Origin: Niveispirillum cyanobacteriorum
Lineage (GTDB): Bacteria > Pseudomonadota > Alphaproteobacteria > Azospirillales > Azospirillaceae
Reading direction: 5' to 3'
Length of the DNA: 64,000 nt
NCBI RefSeq assembly: GCF_002868735.1
Contig: NZ_CP025612.1
Coordinates: 248,001 to 312,000 of the forward strand
How positions within the stretch are numbered: position 1 is the stretch's first letter; each line of letters starts with the position of its first letter. This document shows positions 55,091 through 63,754 of the stretch, piece by piece. Made by a program: the position numbers and the translations under genes. The notes beneath the pieces were generated by a model, which ran no database searches, was not told the DNA's origin, and was given only the letters and a program-made list of their open reading frames with translations.

Positions 55091-55852
55091 ATGTTCTCTC
55101 GCAGGACAATCCTGAGAGGACTGACCGCCGTCGGGACGCTCCCATTGTGGCGTCCGGCGCTTGCCCTTCCTGCGACCTTCCGCATGGTCTATTTCGGGGA
55201 TTTCGCCCCCTTCTCGCAGGTGGACGATACCGGTCGGGTGCGCGGCCTGTTTGTGGAGGCGGCGGAAACGCTCCTGCGCGAAAAGCTGGGCCAGGGGGTG
55301 GACCATCAGGCGTTCCCCTGGGCCCGTGCCCAGGCCATGGTGCGCGGGGGGGAGGCGGATGGCTTCCTGACGGTGCCGACGCCGGAACGTCTGTCCTATG
55401 TGCTGGCCAGCGCGCGTCCCGTCTTCACCTTCCCCATGTGCATCATCGCCGCCGCAGACAGTCCGCGTCTGACCGATCTGCAACAGGTACACCGGCTGGA
55501 GGATTTGCGCTCTTTCCGGGTCGGTCACTATATCGGGTCCGGCTGGGCCGATGCCAATCTGCGGCCCCTGGGGCTGGATATCCAATGGGCGGCGGATCTG
55601 ACGGGCGCCATGCGTCTGGTCGCCAATGGCCGTGTCGATGCGCTGGTGGACAATGCCGTCTCCATGCGGGTGCGACTGGCGGCACCGGAATTCAATGGCA
55701 AGCTGGTGGAACTGCCCAATATCCTGGCCACGCAGCCTTATCATTTCTGTATCGGTCGCAACTCTGCTTTTGCCGGCCTGATGCCGCAGGTGAATACCGT
55801 CCTGGCCCGGCGCCCGGTCAGCGGTGGCGGTGGGATTGCCAAGGCGACCTGA
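55091..55852 (+). CDS. Periplasmic solute-binding protein (family 3-like)
   Basis: 253 aa with a signal that has twin arginines (MFSRRTILRGLTAVGTLPLW). The fold is that of small amino-acid-type binding proteins: MVYFGDFAPFSQVDDTGRVRGLFVEAAE, then MVRGGEADGFLTVPTPERLSY, and a second lobe with VGHYIGSGWADANL and NGRVDALVDNAVS. Family members without transporter genes often bind amino acids or act as sensor inputs. It lies in the same orientation between liuD and the lyase gene and interrupts the usual operon order. GAGGAA precedes the ATG. Confidence 0.78.
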   Translation: MFSRRTILRGLTAVGTLPLWRPALALPATFRMVYFGDFAPFSQVDDTGRVRGLFVEAAETLLREKLGQGVDHQAFPWARAQAMVRGGEADGFLTVPTPERLSYVLASARPVFTFPMCIIAAADSPRLTDLQQVHRLEDLRSFRVGHYIGSGWADANLRPLGLDIQWAADLTGAMRLVANGRVDALVDNAVSMRVRLAAPEFNGKLVELPNILATQPYHFCIGRNSAFAGLMPQVNTVLARRPVSGGGGIAKAT

Positions 55853-56012
55853 TACCAATCTGCCTTGATGCTGACCGATGGTCAGCATCAAGGCAGCCCT
55901 CAAACGCCGGGCGCGCGCATCCGCGCACTTGGCTTACGGCGCACGAGCGCCGGGCCGCCAGTCGGCGGCCTCCGATCCACCAAAGGTCAAAAAACCTTCG
56001 GCGGATCGGTAT
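55852..56012. mobile_element. MITE-like element with imperfect terminal inverted repeats
   Basis: 161 bp bounded by ATACCAATCTGCC (55852-55864) and GGCGGATCGGTAT (56000-56012), 11 of 13 matching as inverted repeats. Each end also forms a long hairpin: a perfect 16-bp stem at 55861-55895, and a 15-bp stem near 55974-56009 that is fully paired on the minus strand if two G-U pairs are allowed. No transposase is encoded. It looks like a non-autonomous element or large palindromic repeat. Confidence 0.6.
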
Positions 56013-56054
56013 AACCCCATCACATCCCTCTCCCATCCTCACGGTCGAGTGATC

Positions 56055-56948
56055 ATGCACGACATCCGCCTTGTCGAAGTGGGCCCGCGCGACGGGCTTC
56101 AGAATGAGAAGACCCTGGTGCCGCTGGCCACCAAGGTCGAACTGGTGAACCGCCTGTCCGCCACCGGCCTGTCGGTAGTGGAGGCTGGGGCCTTTGTCAG
56201 CCCGAAATGGGTGCCGCAGATGGCCGATAGCGCGGAGGTGATGCAGGCCATCGCCCGCAAGCCCGGCATCACCTATCCCGTCCTGGTCCCCAACGAAAAG
56301 GGGCTGGAAGCGGCCCTTGCCGTGGGCGTGACAGAGGTGGCGGTGTTCGGGGCAGCGTCAGAGGCGTTCAGCCAGAAGAATATCAATTGCAGCATCGCCG
56401 AAAGCCTTGACCGCTTCCGCGCCGTCATCGACCGTGCGCGCCTGTCGGGCGTGAAGGTCCGGGGCTACGTCTCCTGCGTCCTTGGCTGTCCTTATGAAGG
56501 GGCGGTTGATCCGGGCAAGGTGGCCGAGGTGGCCGCCCGTCTGATGGCCATGGGTTGTTACGAGGTCAGCCTGGGCGATACGATCGGTGTCGGCAACCCG
56601 CGAGCGGCCCGCGCCATGCTGAAACGCGTGGCCGAAGACGTGCCTATGGGCCGCATCGCCCTGCACTTTCACGACACCTATGGCCAGGCGCTGGCCAATA
56701 TCCTGGCCTGTATCGAGTTGGGGGCGAGGGTGTTCGACGGGGCCGTGGCGGGGCTGGGCGGCTGCCCCTATGCCAAGGGCGCGTCGGGCAATGTCGCGAC
56801 GGAGGATGTGCTCTACATGCTGAACGGCATGGGCCTGTCCACGGGCGTGGACCTGGACGCGCTGGCCGCCATCGGCACCTGGATCAGCGGGGAACTGAAC
56901 CGGCCCAATGGCAGCAAGGTAGGCCGGGCGCTGTCCGCGAAGGGGTAG
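56055..56948 (+). CDS. liuE: Hydroxymethylglutaryl-CoA lyase
   Basis: Cleaves HMG-CoA to acetoacetate and acetyl-CoA, last step of the leucine pathway; TIM-barrel, 297 aa from the ATG at 56055, the usual length. The open frame upstream to 55878 is repeat-element sequence, not protein. Motifs: VEVGPRDGLQNEKTL, VSCVLGCPYEGAVDP, LGDTIGVGNP, LHFHDTYGQALANI, and the active-site loop GLGGCPYAKGASGNVATED with its essential Cys. No strong ribosome-binding site is seen. The end overlaps a shared hairpin with the convergent regulator gene. Confidence 0.95.
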   Translation: MHDIRLVEVGPRDGLQNEKTLVPLATKVELVNRLSATGLSVVEAGAFVSPKWVPQMADSAEVMQAIARKPGITYPVLVPNEKGLEAALAVGVTEVAVFGAASEAFSQKNINCSIAESLDRFRAVIDRARLSGVKVRGYVSCVLGCPYEGAVDPGKVAEVAARLMAMGCYEVSLGDTIGVGNPRAARAMLKRVAEDVPMGRIALHFHDTYGQALANILACIELGARVFDGAVAGLGGCPYAKGASGNVATEDVLYMLNGMGLSTGVDLDALAAIGTWISGELNRPNGSKVGRALSAKG

Positions 56949-56992
56949 GGGGCGTCGCACGCGCTACGCTTATGCGGCACCCCCTACCCCTT
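56940..56992. terminator. Shared hairpin over two convergent stop codons
   Basis: A perfect 13-bp inverted repeat (56940-56952 AAGGGGTAGGGGG with 56980-56992) contains both TAG stop codons, so both proteins end in Lys-Gly. No U-runs follow. It may act as a bidirectional terminator or mRNA end barrier. Confidence 0.65.
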
Positions 56993-57448
56993 CACATAAT
57001 CCAGAGGCAGTTCGGTCGTGTATTTCAAGCACTCCATTGAGAAGCCGGCGGACACGTCCGACAGGTTGGCGACCTTGATCAAGCGTTTGTAGAGAGCGTC
57101 GTAGCCGGCGATGCTGTCCACCATGAACTTCACCAGATAGTCGATGTCGCCCGACATGCGGTGAAGTTCGATCACTTCCGGAATGCGGCTGACCCCTTCT
57201 GAGAATTTCTGCAGCCATTCCTCCGAATGGGTGGCGGTGCGGATCAGGATGAACCCGGTCAGGCCCAGGTTGAGCTTGGCGGGGTCTAGCAGGGCAACGC
57301 GCTTGCGGATAATCCCCTCATCCTCCAACCGCTTGATCCGCCGCCAAGCCGGCGTCTGCGACACACCGGCCCGTTCGGCGATTTCCGCGACGGAGCCGGA
57401 GGCATCCGATTGTAGCGCGGCCAGGATCTTGCGGTCGATCTGATCCAA
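56984..57448 (-). CDS. Lrp/AsnC family transcriptional regulator
   Basis: Amino-acid-responsive regulator, 154 aa from the TTG at 57448, which has GGAGG five bases upstream; a GTG at 57460 gives four more residues but no ribosome-binding site. N-terminal helix-turn-helix (IAERAGVSQTPAWRRIKRLEDEGII), then the RAM ligand domain with HRMSGDIDYLVKFMVDSIAGYDALY. Divergent from the DUF6356/YeiH pair and convergent with the lyase gene. Target unknown; autoregulation is common in the family. Confidence 0.9.
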   Translation of the reverse strand: MDQIDRKILAALQSDASGSVAEIAERAGVSQTPAWRRIKRLEDEGIIRKRVALLDPAKLNLGLTGFILIRTATHSEEWLQKFSEGVSRIPEVIELHRMSGDIDYLVKFMVDSIAGYDALYKRLIKVANLSDVSAGFSMECLKYTTELPLDYVKG

Positions 57449-57578
57449 AATATCCTCCACTATGCGCTATAGGTAGAAGAAAATCGCGAAATAGATCACA
57501 GGATACCACAGAGTTTAGACAAAAATCACCCGAAGCTGGTGATAGGCTTTCCTTGTTTCCGGCACCTGGAGGAAAGCC

Positions 57579-57821
57579 ATGCTGCACCGCCTGTTCACAG
57601 ACCATCCGGCCTCTGTCGGTGAAAGCTATCTGGCCCATATGGGGCAGGCCTTTTCCTTCGGCTTTACGATGCTGTTCGCGTCAATCGCCTGCATCCTGCA
57701 CGGGTTCTTTCCCTTCCTGTTCGTGAAGACGGGCAGCAACACGATCCGCCGCCTGCATGAACGCATGGTCTCCCATCGCGACCGCCGCACCATGATGGCG
57801 CCCGGGACGCTGGCCCGATGA
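57579..57821 (+). CDS. DUF6356 family small membrane protein
   Basis: 80 aa with GGAGGAAA before the ATG. The start (MLHRLFTDHPASVGESYLAHM) and the central hydrophobic region (FTMLFASIACILHGFFPFLF) followed by TGSNTIRRLHERM match DUF6356. One or two membrane passes. Function unknown. Its stop codon overlaps the YeiH start by 4 bp, suggesting co-translation. Confidence 0.8.
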   Translation: MLHRLFTDHPASVGESYLAHMGQAFSFGFTMLFASIACILHGFFPFLFVKTGSNTIRRLHERMVSHRDRRTMMAPGTLAR

Positions 57822-58852
57822 CCTTCGCCCCCTGGACCAGCCAGCAGACGCGCCATCCGCTGGTCCAGCGGGGACGGGATGTGCTGCCGGGTTTGCTGCT
57901 GTCCGCCATCGTGGCGCTGGCGGCGGCCCATATGTCGGCGTGGCAGGGCGGGCCGGTTATGCTTTACGCCCTGGTCTTTGGCATGGGGCTGAATTTCCTG
58001 GCGGCAGACGCCCGCTGCACCCCCGGCATCACCATCGCAACCAAACCGATCCTGCGACTTGGCGTGGCATTACTGGGGGCCAAGGTCACGTTGGCTGACA
58101 TGCTGGGCCTGGGCTGGGGTGCCGTCGCCCTTGCCGTGTCCGGTCTGCTGGTGACCCTGACGGGTGGCTATGTCATTGGCCGGATGTTGAAGCTGCCGCC
58201 GGCACATGCGCTGTTGTCCGCCGGCTCTGTCGCCATTTGCGGCGCGTCCGCCGCCCTGGCCATTTCTGCTGCCCTGCCGGCCCGCCATCAGGCGGAAAAG
58301 CCCACATTGCTGGTGGTGGTCGGCGTCACCGCCCTGTCCACCATCGCCATGCTGGCCTATCCGCTGGTGGCCCGCCTTCTGGGCTTGGGGGAGGTACAGG
58401 CAGGCCTGTTTTTCGGCACGACCATCCATGATGTGGCGCAGGTGGTGGGTGCAGGCTACCTGGTTTCCGATCACACGGCGGAGGTGGCGGCCATCGTCAA
58501 GCTGATGCGGGTGGCCTGTCTGGTGCCGGTGGTGATGGCTGTGGCCTGGATCTTCCGCGACCGCGCGGTGGACGGGGCGAAGAAGGCTAGCCTGCCCACC
58601 ATTCCGCTGTTCCTGCTGGGCTTCATGGCGCTGGTGGCCGTCAACAGCCTGGGTCTGCTGCCGGCGGCGGTGCTTGGGGTGATGGGTGAATTGTCGCGTG
58701 GCTGTCTGGTCGTGGCCGTCGCGGCGCTGGGCATGAAGACCAGCCTGCGGGATATGGCGGCCTTAGGCCCGCGCCCGGTGGCTGCCCTGGTGGGGCAGAC
58801 GGCGTTGCTGGCTGTCTTTGCACTGGGTTTCATCGCTCTGACCGGCATCTAA
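57818..58852 (+). CDS. YeiH family putative sulfate exporter (UPF0324)
   Basis: Inner-membrane protein of 344 aa with about ten hydrophobic segments. Family features: LYALVFGMGLNFLA, RLGVALLGAKVTLADM, GSVAICGASAALAISAALPA, FFGTTIHDVAQVVGAGY and VAVAALGMKTSLRDMAALGPRPV. Annotated in databases as a sulfate or anion exporter; experimental support is thin. Coupled to the DUF6356 gene. Confidence 0.9.
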   Translation: MTFAPWTSQQTRHPLVQRGRDVLPGLLLSAIVALAAAHMSAWQGGPVMLYALVFGMGLNFLAADARCTPGITIATKPILRLGVALLGAKVTLADMLGLGWGAVALAVSGLLVTLTGGYVIGRMLKLPPAHALLSAGSVAICGASAALAISAALPARHQAEKPTLLVVVGVTALSTIAMLAYPLVARLLGLGEVQAGLFFGTTIHDVAQVVGAGYLVSDHTAEVAAIVKLMRVACLVPVVMAVAWIFRDRAVDGAKKASLPTIPLFLLGFMALVAVNSLGLLPAAVLGVMGELSRGCLVVAVAALGMKTSLRDMAALGPRPVAALVGQTALLAVFALGFIALTGI

Positions 58853-58894
58853 AGGCCCTCCGGTCCGGGCGATATGACAAGCTCCTAGCCAACT

Positions 58895-60025
58895 TCAGGC
58901 GGCTGGCAACGCCCGCTGCCACCGTGCCGACTTGTTCCCGAAAAGGGGCAGTTCGAAACGCGGCTGCGCCGGTTCGTCGGTGAACCGGATCGGCACACCG
59001 ATATGGCGATAGCCGTCGGCGTCGGTCAGCACCATGCCGCGTTCGGCCACGTATGGGTCGTCGAACGCATCCTTCAGGCTGCGCACAGGCGCCCAGCAGC
59101 AATCCACCCCGCGCAGGAACTCCTGCCATTCGGGCAGGCTGCGCGTAGCAAATGTGTCCCTGAAGAAGGCGCGCAGCGGTTCCTGCGCCGGTCCCGGCGG
59201 CATCTTGGCAAAGGGCAGCAGGTCGGGGCGGCCCAGTGCCGTCAATAGGTTTTCGGCAAACTTGATCTCCGACCCGCCCAGTACAAGGAAACGCGCGTCG
59301 GCCGTTTCGTAGATATGGTACATGGCCGATCCACCGAAGCTGCGCATCTCCTTGACCGGCGGGTGGCGATCTTCGGCAAAGACCGGGCCGGTGACGTTGG
59401 GTGTCCAGGCGAAAGCGGCATCGAACATGGACAGGTCGACATAATCGCCCTTGCCCGTCGTCGTCCGGCGCAGCAGCGCCATCAGCACCCCGGACAGGGC
59501 CATCAGGCTGGCCGCCATGTCGGCGACGGGCATGTTGGGGCTGGCCGGCTTTTCGTCCGTCAGACCCCGGTTCAGGTCCACTAGACCGGCCAGCGCCTGC
59601 ACCGTCATGTCATGGGCCGGCTTGTGCGCGTATTTGCCTGTCTGCCCGAAGGCGGAGATGGAGCAATAGACCACGCCCGGATTGATGGCGCGCACGGCAT
59701 CGTAATCGACGCCCAGGCGCTTCACCACGCCGGGGCGGAATGCCTCCACCACCACATCGGCCTCAGCGGCCAGCTCCATGAAGATGGCATGGTCGGCCGG
59801 GTCCTTCAGGTTCAGGGCCACCGACCGCTTGCCGCGCCCGATATTGCGGAACCAGACTGTGATGCCATCCTTCGTTTTCTGCCCGATCTCCCGCGTCGGC
59901 TCGCCGGTACCATTGGCCGGTTCGACCATGATCACGTCGGCGCCATGGTCGGCCATCATCATGGTCATGTGCGGACCCGGCAGGAAGGCCGACAGGTCCA
60001 GAACCTTGATCCCGTCCAGCTTCAT
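58895..60025 (-). CDS. CaiB/BaiF family CoA-transferase (second copy)
   Basis: Class III CoA-transferase moving CoA between acyl-CoA and a free acid; 376 aa. Start MKLDGIKVLDLSAFLPGPHMTMMMADHGADVI is typical; the conserved catalytic Asp lies in YVDLSMFDAAFAW. Its ATG overlaps the stop codon of the preceding CoA-transferase gene by 4 bp. Last gene of a five-gene minus-strand operon. May act as a heteromer with, or on a different substrate from, its neighbour. Confidence 0.9.
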   Translation of the reverse strand: MKLDGIKVLDLSAFLPGPHMTMMMADHGADVIMVEPANGTGEPTREIGQKTKDGITVWFRNIGRGKRSVALNLKDPADHAIFMELAAEADVVVEAFRPGVVKRLGVDYDAVRAINPGVVYCSISAFGQTGKYAHKPAHDMTVQALAGLVDLNRGLTDEKPASPNMPVADMAASLMALSGVLMALLRRTTTGKGDYVDLSMFDAAFAWTPNVTGPVFAEDRHPPVKEMRSFGGSAMYHIYETADARFLVLGGSEIKFAENLLTALGRPDLLPFAKMPPGPAQEPLRAFFRDTFATRSLPEWQEFLRGVDCCWAPVRSLKDAFDDPYVAERGMVLTDADGYRHIGVPIRFTDEPAQPRFELPLFGNKSARWQRALPAA

Positions 60026-61152
60026 TCGGTCATCTCCCCCAGCTTGGGCGCGCGGCGGCCCTTGGGCCGTTCACCATTGATGCGGATGGGGGCGGACAGC
60101 AGGCGCAGTGTGCCGCCCTTGGCGTCGGGGTGATCCACATCCTCCACCATCCCGATCTCCGCCACGAACGGATTGTCCAGCGCCTGATCCAGGTTGGTGA
60201 TGGGGGCGAACGGCACATGCCCGCCCAGGATCGTCAGCCATTCCGCCGTGGTCTTGGTGGACAGCACCTCATCCAGCGTATCGGACAGAAGCTGCCGGTT
60301 CGCGCGGCGGGCAGGGATATCCTTGAATTCCGCCCGGTCCAGAAGGTCAGCTCTGCCCGTGCGGCGGCAGAATTCCTCCCAGAATTTGGGCGTCTGGCAC
60401 ATCAACATGGCCCAGCCATCCTTGGTCTTGAAGGACTGGCTGGGCGCGATGGACGGATGCGCCCCGCGCGGCAGGCGCGTCACCTGATCGCCAGCATTCA
60501 GATACCATGTGGCGGGGTATGAGAGCTGGTGCAGCGCCGTGTCGAACAGCGCCACATCCACGTCGCAGCCGACACCGGTGGCTTTCGCACCCAGGATGGC
60601 CGACACGGTCCCGAACGCCATCATACTGCCCGTCATGAAATCGACCATGGACACGCCCAGCCGTGTCGGCGGCGCATCTGGCTCGCCCGACAGGCCCATG
60701 AACCCGGCCTCGGCCTGCATCAGGTAATCATAGCCGGGCCAGGTCTCGCGGCTGTTGCTCCGCCCATAGGCCGACAGGTGTGCGCACACCAGACGTCGGT
60801 TGATATCCTTCACCGCATCATAGGTCAGGCCCAGCTTTTTGGGCTGATCCCCGCGCAGATTGTTGATCAGGGCGTCCGCCCCCTTCAGCAGATCGTTAAA
60901 GGCAGCGCGTCCTTCCGGGGTCTTCAGGTCGATACTGGCCGACTGCTTGCCCTTGGAAAAGGTCTGGAAGAACTGGCTGTCATCCTTGCCCAGAAAATGC
61001 GGGCCCGTGGAACGGGAGACATCCCCGCCTGTGGCAGCATTCTCCACCTTGATCACCGTGGCACCCAGATCGGCCAGCAGCATGCTTCCATAAGGCCCGG
61101 CGCCATATTGCTCCACCGCGATGACGCGGATGCCGGAAAGGGGGCGGGTCAT
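60022..61152 (-). CDS. CaiB/BaiF family CoA-transferase (first copy)
   Basis: 376 aa from the ATG at 61152 (AGGAAA upstream); the longer frame to 61239 is not needed. Start PLSGIRVIAVEQYGAGPYGSMLLADLGATVIKVE; YDYLMQAEAGFMGLSGE; catalytic Asp region CDVDVALFDTALHQLSY. Similar enzymes activate C4-C5 dicarboxylates using succinyl-CoA. Followed by a second, clearly different CoA-transferase gene with 4-bp overlap. Substrate is inferred from the operon only. Confidence 0.9.
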   Translation of the reverse strand: MTRPLSGIRVIAVEQYGAGPYGSMLLADLGATVIKVENAATGGDVSRSTGPHFLGKDDSQFFQTFSKGKQSASIDLKTPEGRAAFNDLLKGADALINNLRGDQPKKLGLTYDAVKDINRRLVCAHLSAYGRSNSRETWPGYDYLMQAEAGFMGLSGEPDAPPTRLGVSMVDFMTGSMMAFGTVSAILGAKATGVGCDVDVALFDTALHQLSYPATWYLNAGDQVTRLPRGAHPSIAPSQSFKTKDGWAMLMCQTPKFWEEFCRRTGRADLLDRAEFKDIPARRANRQLLSDTLDEVLSTKTTAEWLTILGGHVPFAPITNLDQALDNPFVAEIGMVEDVDHPDAKGGTLRLLSAPIRINGERPKGRRAPKLGEMTE

Positions 61153-61163
61153 GGGAGGTTTCC

Positions 61164-62360
61164 TCACACCGGATTGCGGGCGATCATCTGCTTGGCGATG
61201 ATGATGCGCTGCATCTCGTTGGTACCCTCGCCGATGCACATCAGCGGCGCGTCACGGTACAGGCGTTCTATCGGATATTCCTTGGAATAGCCGTAACCCC
61301 CGAAGATGCGCATGGCCTCCAGCGTGACCTCAACGCCCGTCTCTGACGCGAAATACTTGGCCATCCCGGCTTCCATGTCGCAGCGGTCGCCCCGGTCGTA
61401 GGCGGCGGCGGCGTCCTGGACCAGCAGTTCGGCGGCGCGCACCTTGGTCGCCATCTCACCCAGCTTCAGCTGGATGGCCTGATGCTCCCCGATAGGCTTG
61501 CCAAACGTCCGCCGTGTCTGGGCATAGGCCACGCTTTCCTTCAGCGCGCGCCGCGCGATGCCCACGGCACGGGCGGCGACATTGATGCGACCCAGTTCCA
61601 GACCGCCGACCGCCATCAGGAAGCCCTTGCCCTCAACCCCGCCCACCAGATGCCGCTCCGCATCCAGTTCATAATCCTCGAAGATCAGCTCGGCACTGTC
61701 GATGCCCTTATAGCCCATCTTCTCCAGCTTCTTGCCGGTGCGGAAGCCTTGGTAGCGCTGGCCATTGTCGGGGTCGACCTTGGGCGCGATCAGCATCGTC
61801 ATGCCCTTGTGGCGCGGCTGCGCGTCGGGGTCGGTCTTGACCAGCAGGGCCACGGCCCCGCCCTCGATCCCGTTGGAAATCCAGGTCTTGGTGCCGTTGA
61901 TTATATAGGTGCCGCGATCGGTGCGGATGGCACGGGTGCGGATGGCCTGCAGGTCGGTACCGGCATCGGCCTCCGTCAGGCCCAGACCGCCCCGGATTTC
62001 GCCGGCACAGAACTTGGGCAGCCAATATTCCTTCTGGGCCTGGGTCCCGAACTTCTCCACGACCGTGGCCATCATGATATGGCTGTTGAAGATGCCGGTC
62101 AGCGACATCCAGGTTTCGGCGATCAGGCTGACGATGCGGGTATAGGTGGAGGCGGGCAGCCCCAGCCCGCCAAATTCCGGGCTGATGGTGGCGCCGAACA
62201 GGCCCAGTTCCTTCATCTGCTCGACCAGTTGGGTCGGGTAGATGTCGTCATGTTCCAGCTTTTCCGCCACGGGGCGAACCTCGCGGGCCAGCCAGCGTTC
62301 GATGCTGTCCAGGATGGCGGCTTCATCATCGGCGTGGATGCCGGGGTGGGGCGTGCTCAT
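61164..62360 (-). CDS. Acyl-CoA dehydrogenase
   Basis: FAD enzyme, 398 aa from the ATG at 62360, with GGGAG upstream; the frame is open further to 62420. Signatures: GGLGLTEADAGTDLQAIRTRA, TWISNGIEGGAVALLVKTDP, RIFGGYGYSKEYPIERLYRD, and IGEGTNEMQRIIIAKQM holding the catalytic Glu of the short-chain group. It lies between MaoC and CoA-transferase genes, so it probably oxidises a branched or dicarboxylic C4-C5 acyl-CoA. Confidence 0.92.
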   Translation of the reverse strand: MSTPHPGIHADDEAAILDSIERWLAREVRPVAEKLEHDDIYPTQLVEQMKELGLFGATISPEFGGLGLPASTYTRIVSLIAETWMSLTGIFNSHIMMATVVEKFGTQAQKEYWLPKFCAGEIRGGLGLTEADAGTDLQAIRTRAIRTDRGTYIINGTKTWISNGIEGGAVALLVKTDPDAQPRHKGMTMLIAPKVDPDNGQRYQGFRTGKKLEKMGYKGIDSAELIFEDYELDAERHLVGGVEGKGFLMAVGGLELGRINVAARAVGIARRALKESVAYAQTRRTFGKPIGEHQAIQLKLGEMATKVRAAELLVQDAAAAYDRGDRCDMEAGMAKYFASETGVEVTLEAMRIFGGYGYSKEYPIERLYRDAPLMCIGEGTNEMQRIIIAKQMIARNPV

Positions 62361-62382
62361 ATCGGTCGGCTCCCGCGTTCGA

Positions 62383-62904
62383 TCAGTAATTTTCGACCCG
62401 GTCTTCCACGGCATGGCCACGGAAGGGGATCAGCATGTTGCGCTTGAACGAACAGACGGTGACGCCGTTCTGGTTCTTGCCGATGGTGCGGATGGTAACG
62501 ATGCCCTGGTTGGGCCGCTTTTCCGACGCGCGCTTGGCCAGAACTTCGCTCTCGCCATACAGTGTGTCGCCATGGAACACGGGCGCGCTGAATTTCACCT
62601 CATCCATGCCCAGATTGGCGATGGCCTTCTGCGACACGTCGGTCACGCTCATGCCGATCAGCAGGGCTAGTGTATAGGGGCTGACCACCAGGTTCTGCTT
62701 GAACTCCGATGCCTTGGCGAACTCCGTATCGAAATGCATCGGATGCGTGTTCAGCGTCAGCAGCGTGAACAGGTGGTTGTCATATTCGGTGACGGTCTTG
62801 CCGGGGCGATGCTCATAGACATCGCCGACGTTAAAATCCTCGAAATAGCGGCCAAACGTCTCGCGATAGCGGTTCGGGCCGACTTCTTTCCAGTTCTGCA
62901 CCAT
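62383..62904 (-). CDS. MaoC-like hydratase
   Basis: Hotdog-fold enoyl-CoA hydratase, 173 aa, with AGGAAC before the ATG. Motifs: GRYFEDFNVGDVYEHRPGKTVTEYDN, THPMHFDTEFA (catalytic His/Asp region), VVSPYTLALLIGMSV and APVFHGDTLYGESEV. This resembles mesaconyl-CoA/itaconyl-CoA type hydratases that act with CitE-like lyases. Its neighbours on both sides are CoA-ester genes. Confidence 0.88.
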   Translation of the reverse strand: MVQNWKEVGPNRYRETFGRYFEDFNVGDVYEHRPGKTVTEYDNHLFTLLTLNTHPMHFDTEFAKASEFKQNLVVSPYTLALLIGMSVTDVSQKAIANLGMDEVKFSAPVFHGDTLYGESEVLAKRASEKRPNQGIVTIRTIGKNQNGVTVCSFKRNMLIPFRGHAVEDRVENY

Positions 62905-62921
62905 GTTCCTGGGTCCTTATC

Positions 62922-63737
62922 TCATCCGGCGGCGGCGGCCAGCACGCGCCGCGCTGCCCGCACCACGGGTATCTCGATCAACTTGCCATCCAGCAGGGCC
63001 ACGCCACCGCCGGCTTGTTCAAAGGCGTCCACCACGCGGTGGGCGCGGGCGATCTCCGCCGCTATGGGCGTGAAAACCTCGTTCACTACCGCCACCTGGA
63101 TGGGATGGATGCAGGCCCGGCCCGTGAAGCCCAACGCCTTCGCCCGCGCGGTGGAGCTGCGCAAACCCTCTGTATCCGTCACATCGATGGAGGGCACGTC
63201 GAACAGGCCGACCCCACCCTCCGCTGCGGCCGCGACCAGGGCGGAACGCGCATGCAGCAGCGGTTCCCATTCCAGCGCACAGCCCAGTTCCGCCGACAAA
63301 TCCACCGCCCCGAACAACAGCGCGTGCACCCGCCTGGCAGTGGCGATGGCAGCAGCATTGCGAAGGCCCGCTGCCGTCTCGATCAGGGGCACCAGCCCTA
63401 CCGCCTGGCTGCCCAGCACCTCATCCACCAGCGTCAGGTCGGCGGGGTCCGTCAGCTTGGGCAGCATCAGGGCCGCCGGCGCTCTCTGCATCGACAGCAC
63501 GGCCAGAAGGTCGGCCAGACCCGCCACACTGCGCACCGGATTGAGGCGCAGCCAAAGGTGATCCGGGCTTCCCTGTTCCGCGATGAAGGCGATTGCGGCG
63601 GCGCGCGCCGCATCCTTGCCCTCCGGCGGGACGGAATCTTCCAGATCAATGCAGGTGATGTCCGCCCCGGCGCCCAGCGCCTTTGCGAACCGGTCGGCCC
63701 GCGCGCCCGGCACGAACAACAATGACCGCTCTGCCAT
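62922..63737 (-). CDS. HpcH/HpaI aldolase family CitE-like CoA-ester lyase
   Basis: Mg-dependent C-C lyase of the citrate lyase beta/malyl-CoA lyase superfamily, 271 aa. Start RSLLFVPGARADRFAKALGAGAD; IDLEDSVPPEGKDAAR (metal Asp/Glu), LRLNPVR, LIETAAGLRNA, FGAVDLSAELG, FTGRACIHPIQVAVVNEVF. AGGAA precedes the ATG. First gene of the operon, directly behind an 18-bp palindrome. With CoA-transferase and MaoC genes downstream, citramalyl-CoA or beta-methylmalyl-CoA cleavage is the best guess. Confidence 0.88.
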   Translation of the reverse strand: MAERSLLFVPGARADRFAKALGAGADITCIDLEDSVPPEGKDAARAAAIAFIAEQGSPDHLWLRLNPVRSVAGLADLLAVLSMQRAPAALMLPKLTDPADLTLVDEVLGSQAVGLVPLIETAAGLRNAAAIATARRVHALLFGAVDLSAELGCALEWEPLLHARSALVAAAAEGGVGLFDVPSIDVTDTEGLRSSTARAKALGFTGRACIHPIQVAVVNEVFTPIAAEIARAHRVVDAFEQAGGGVALLDGKLIEIPVVRAARRVLAAAAG

Positions 63738-63754
63738 GGTCAGGTTCCTCGGTT

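Noticed and set aside
55878-56054. N-terminal extension of the HMG-CoA lyase
   Set aside because: The extra 59 residues are translation of the MITE-like element; starting at 56055 gives the normal family length and opening motif.
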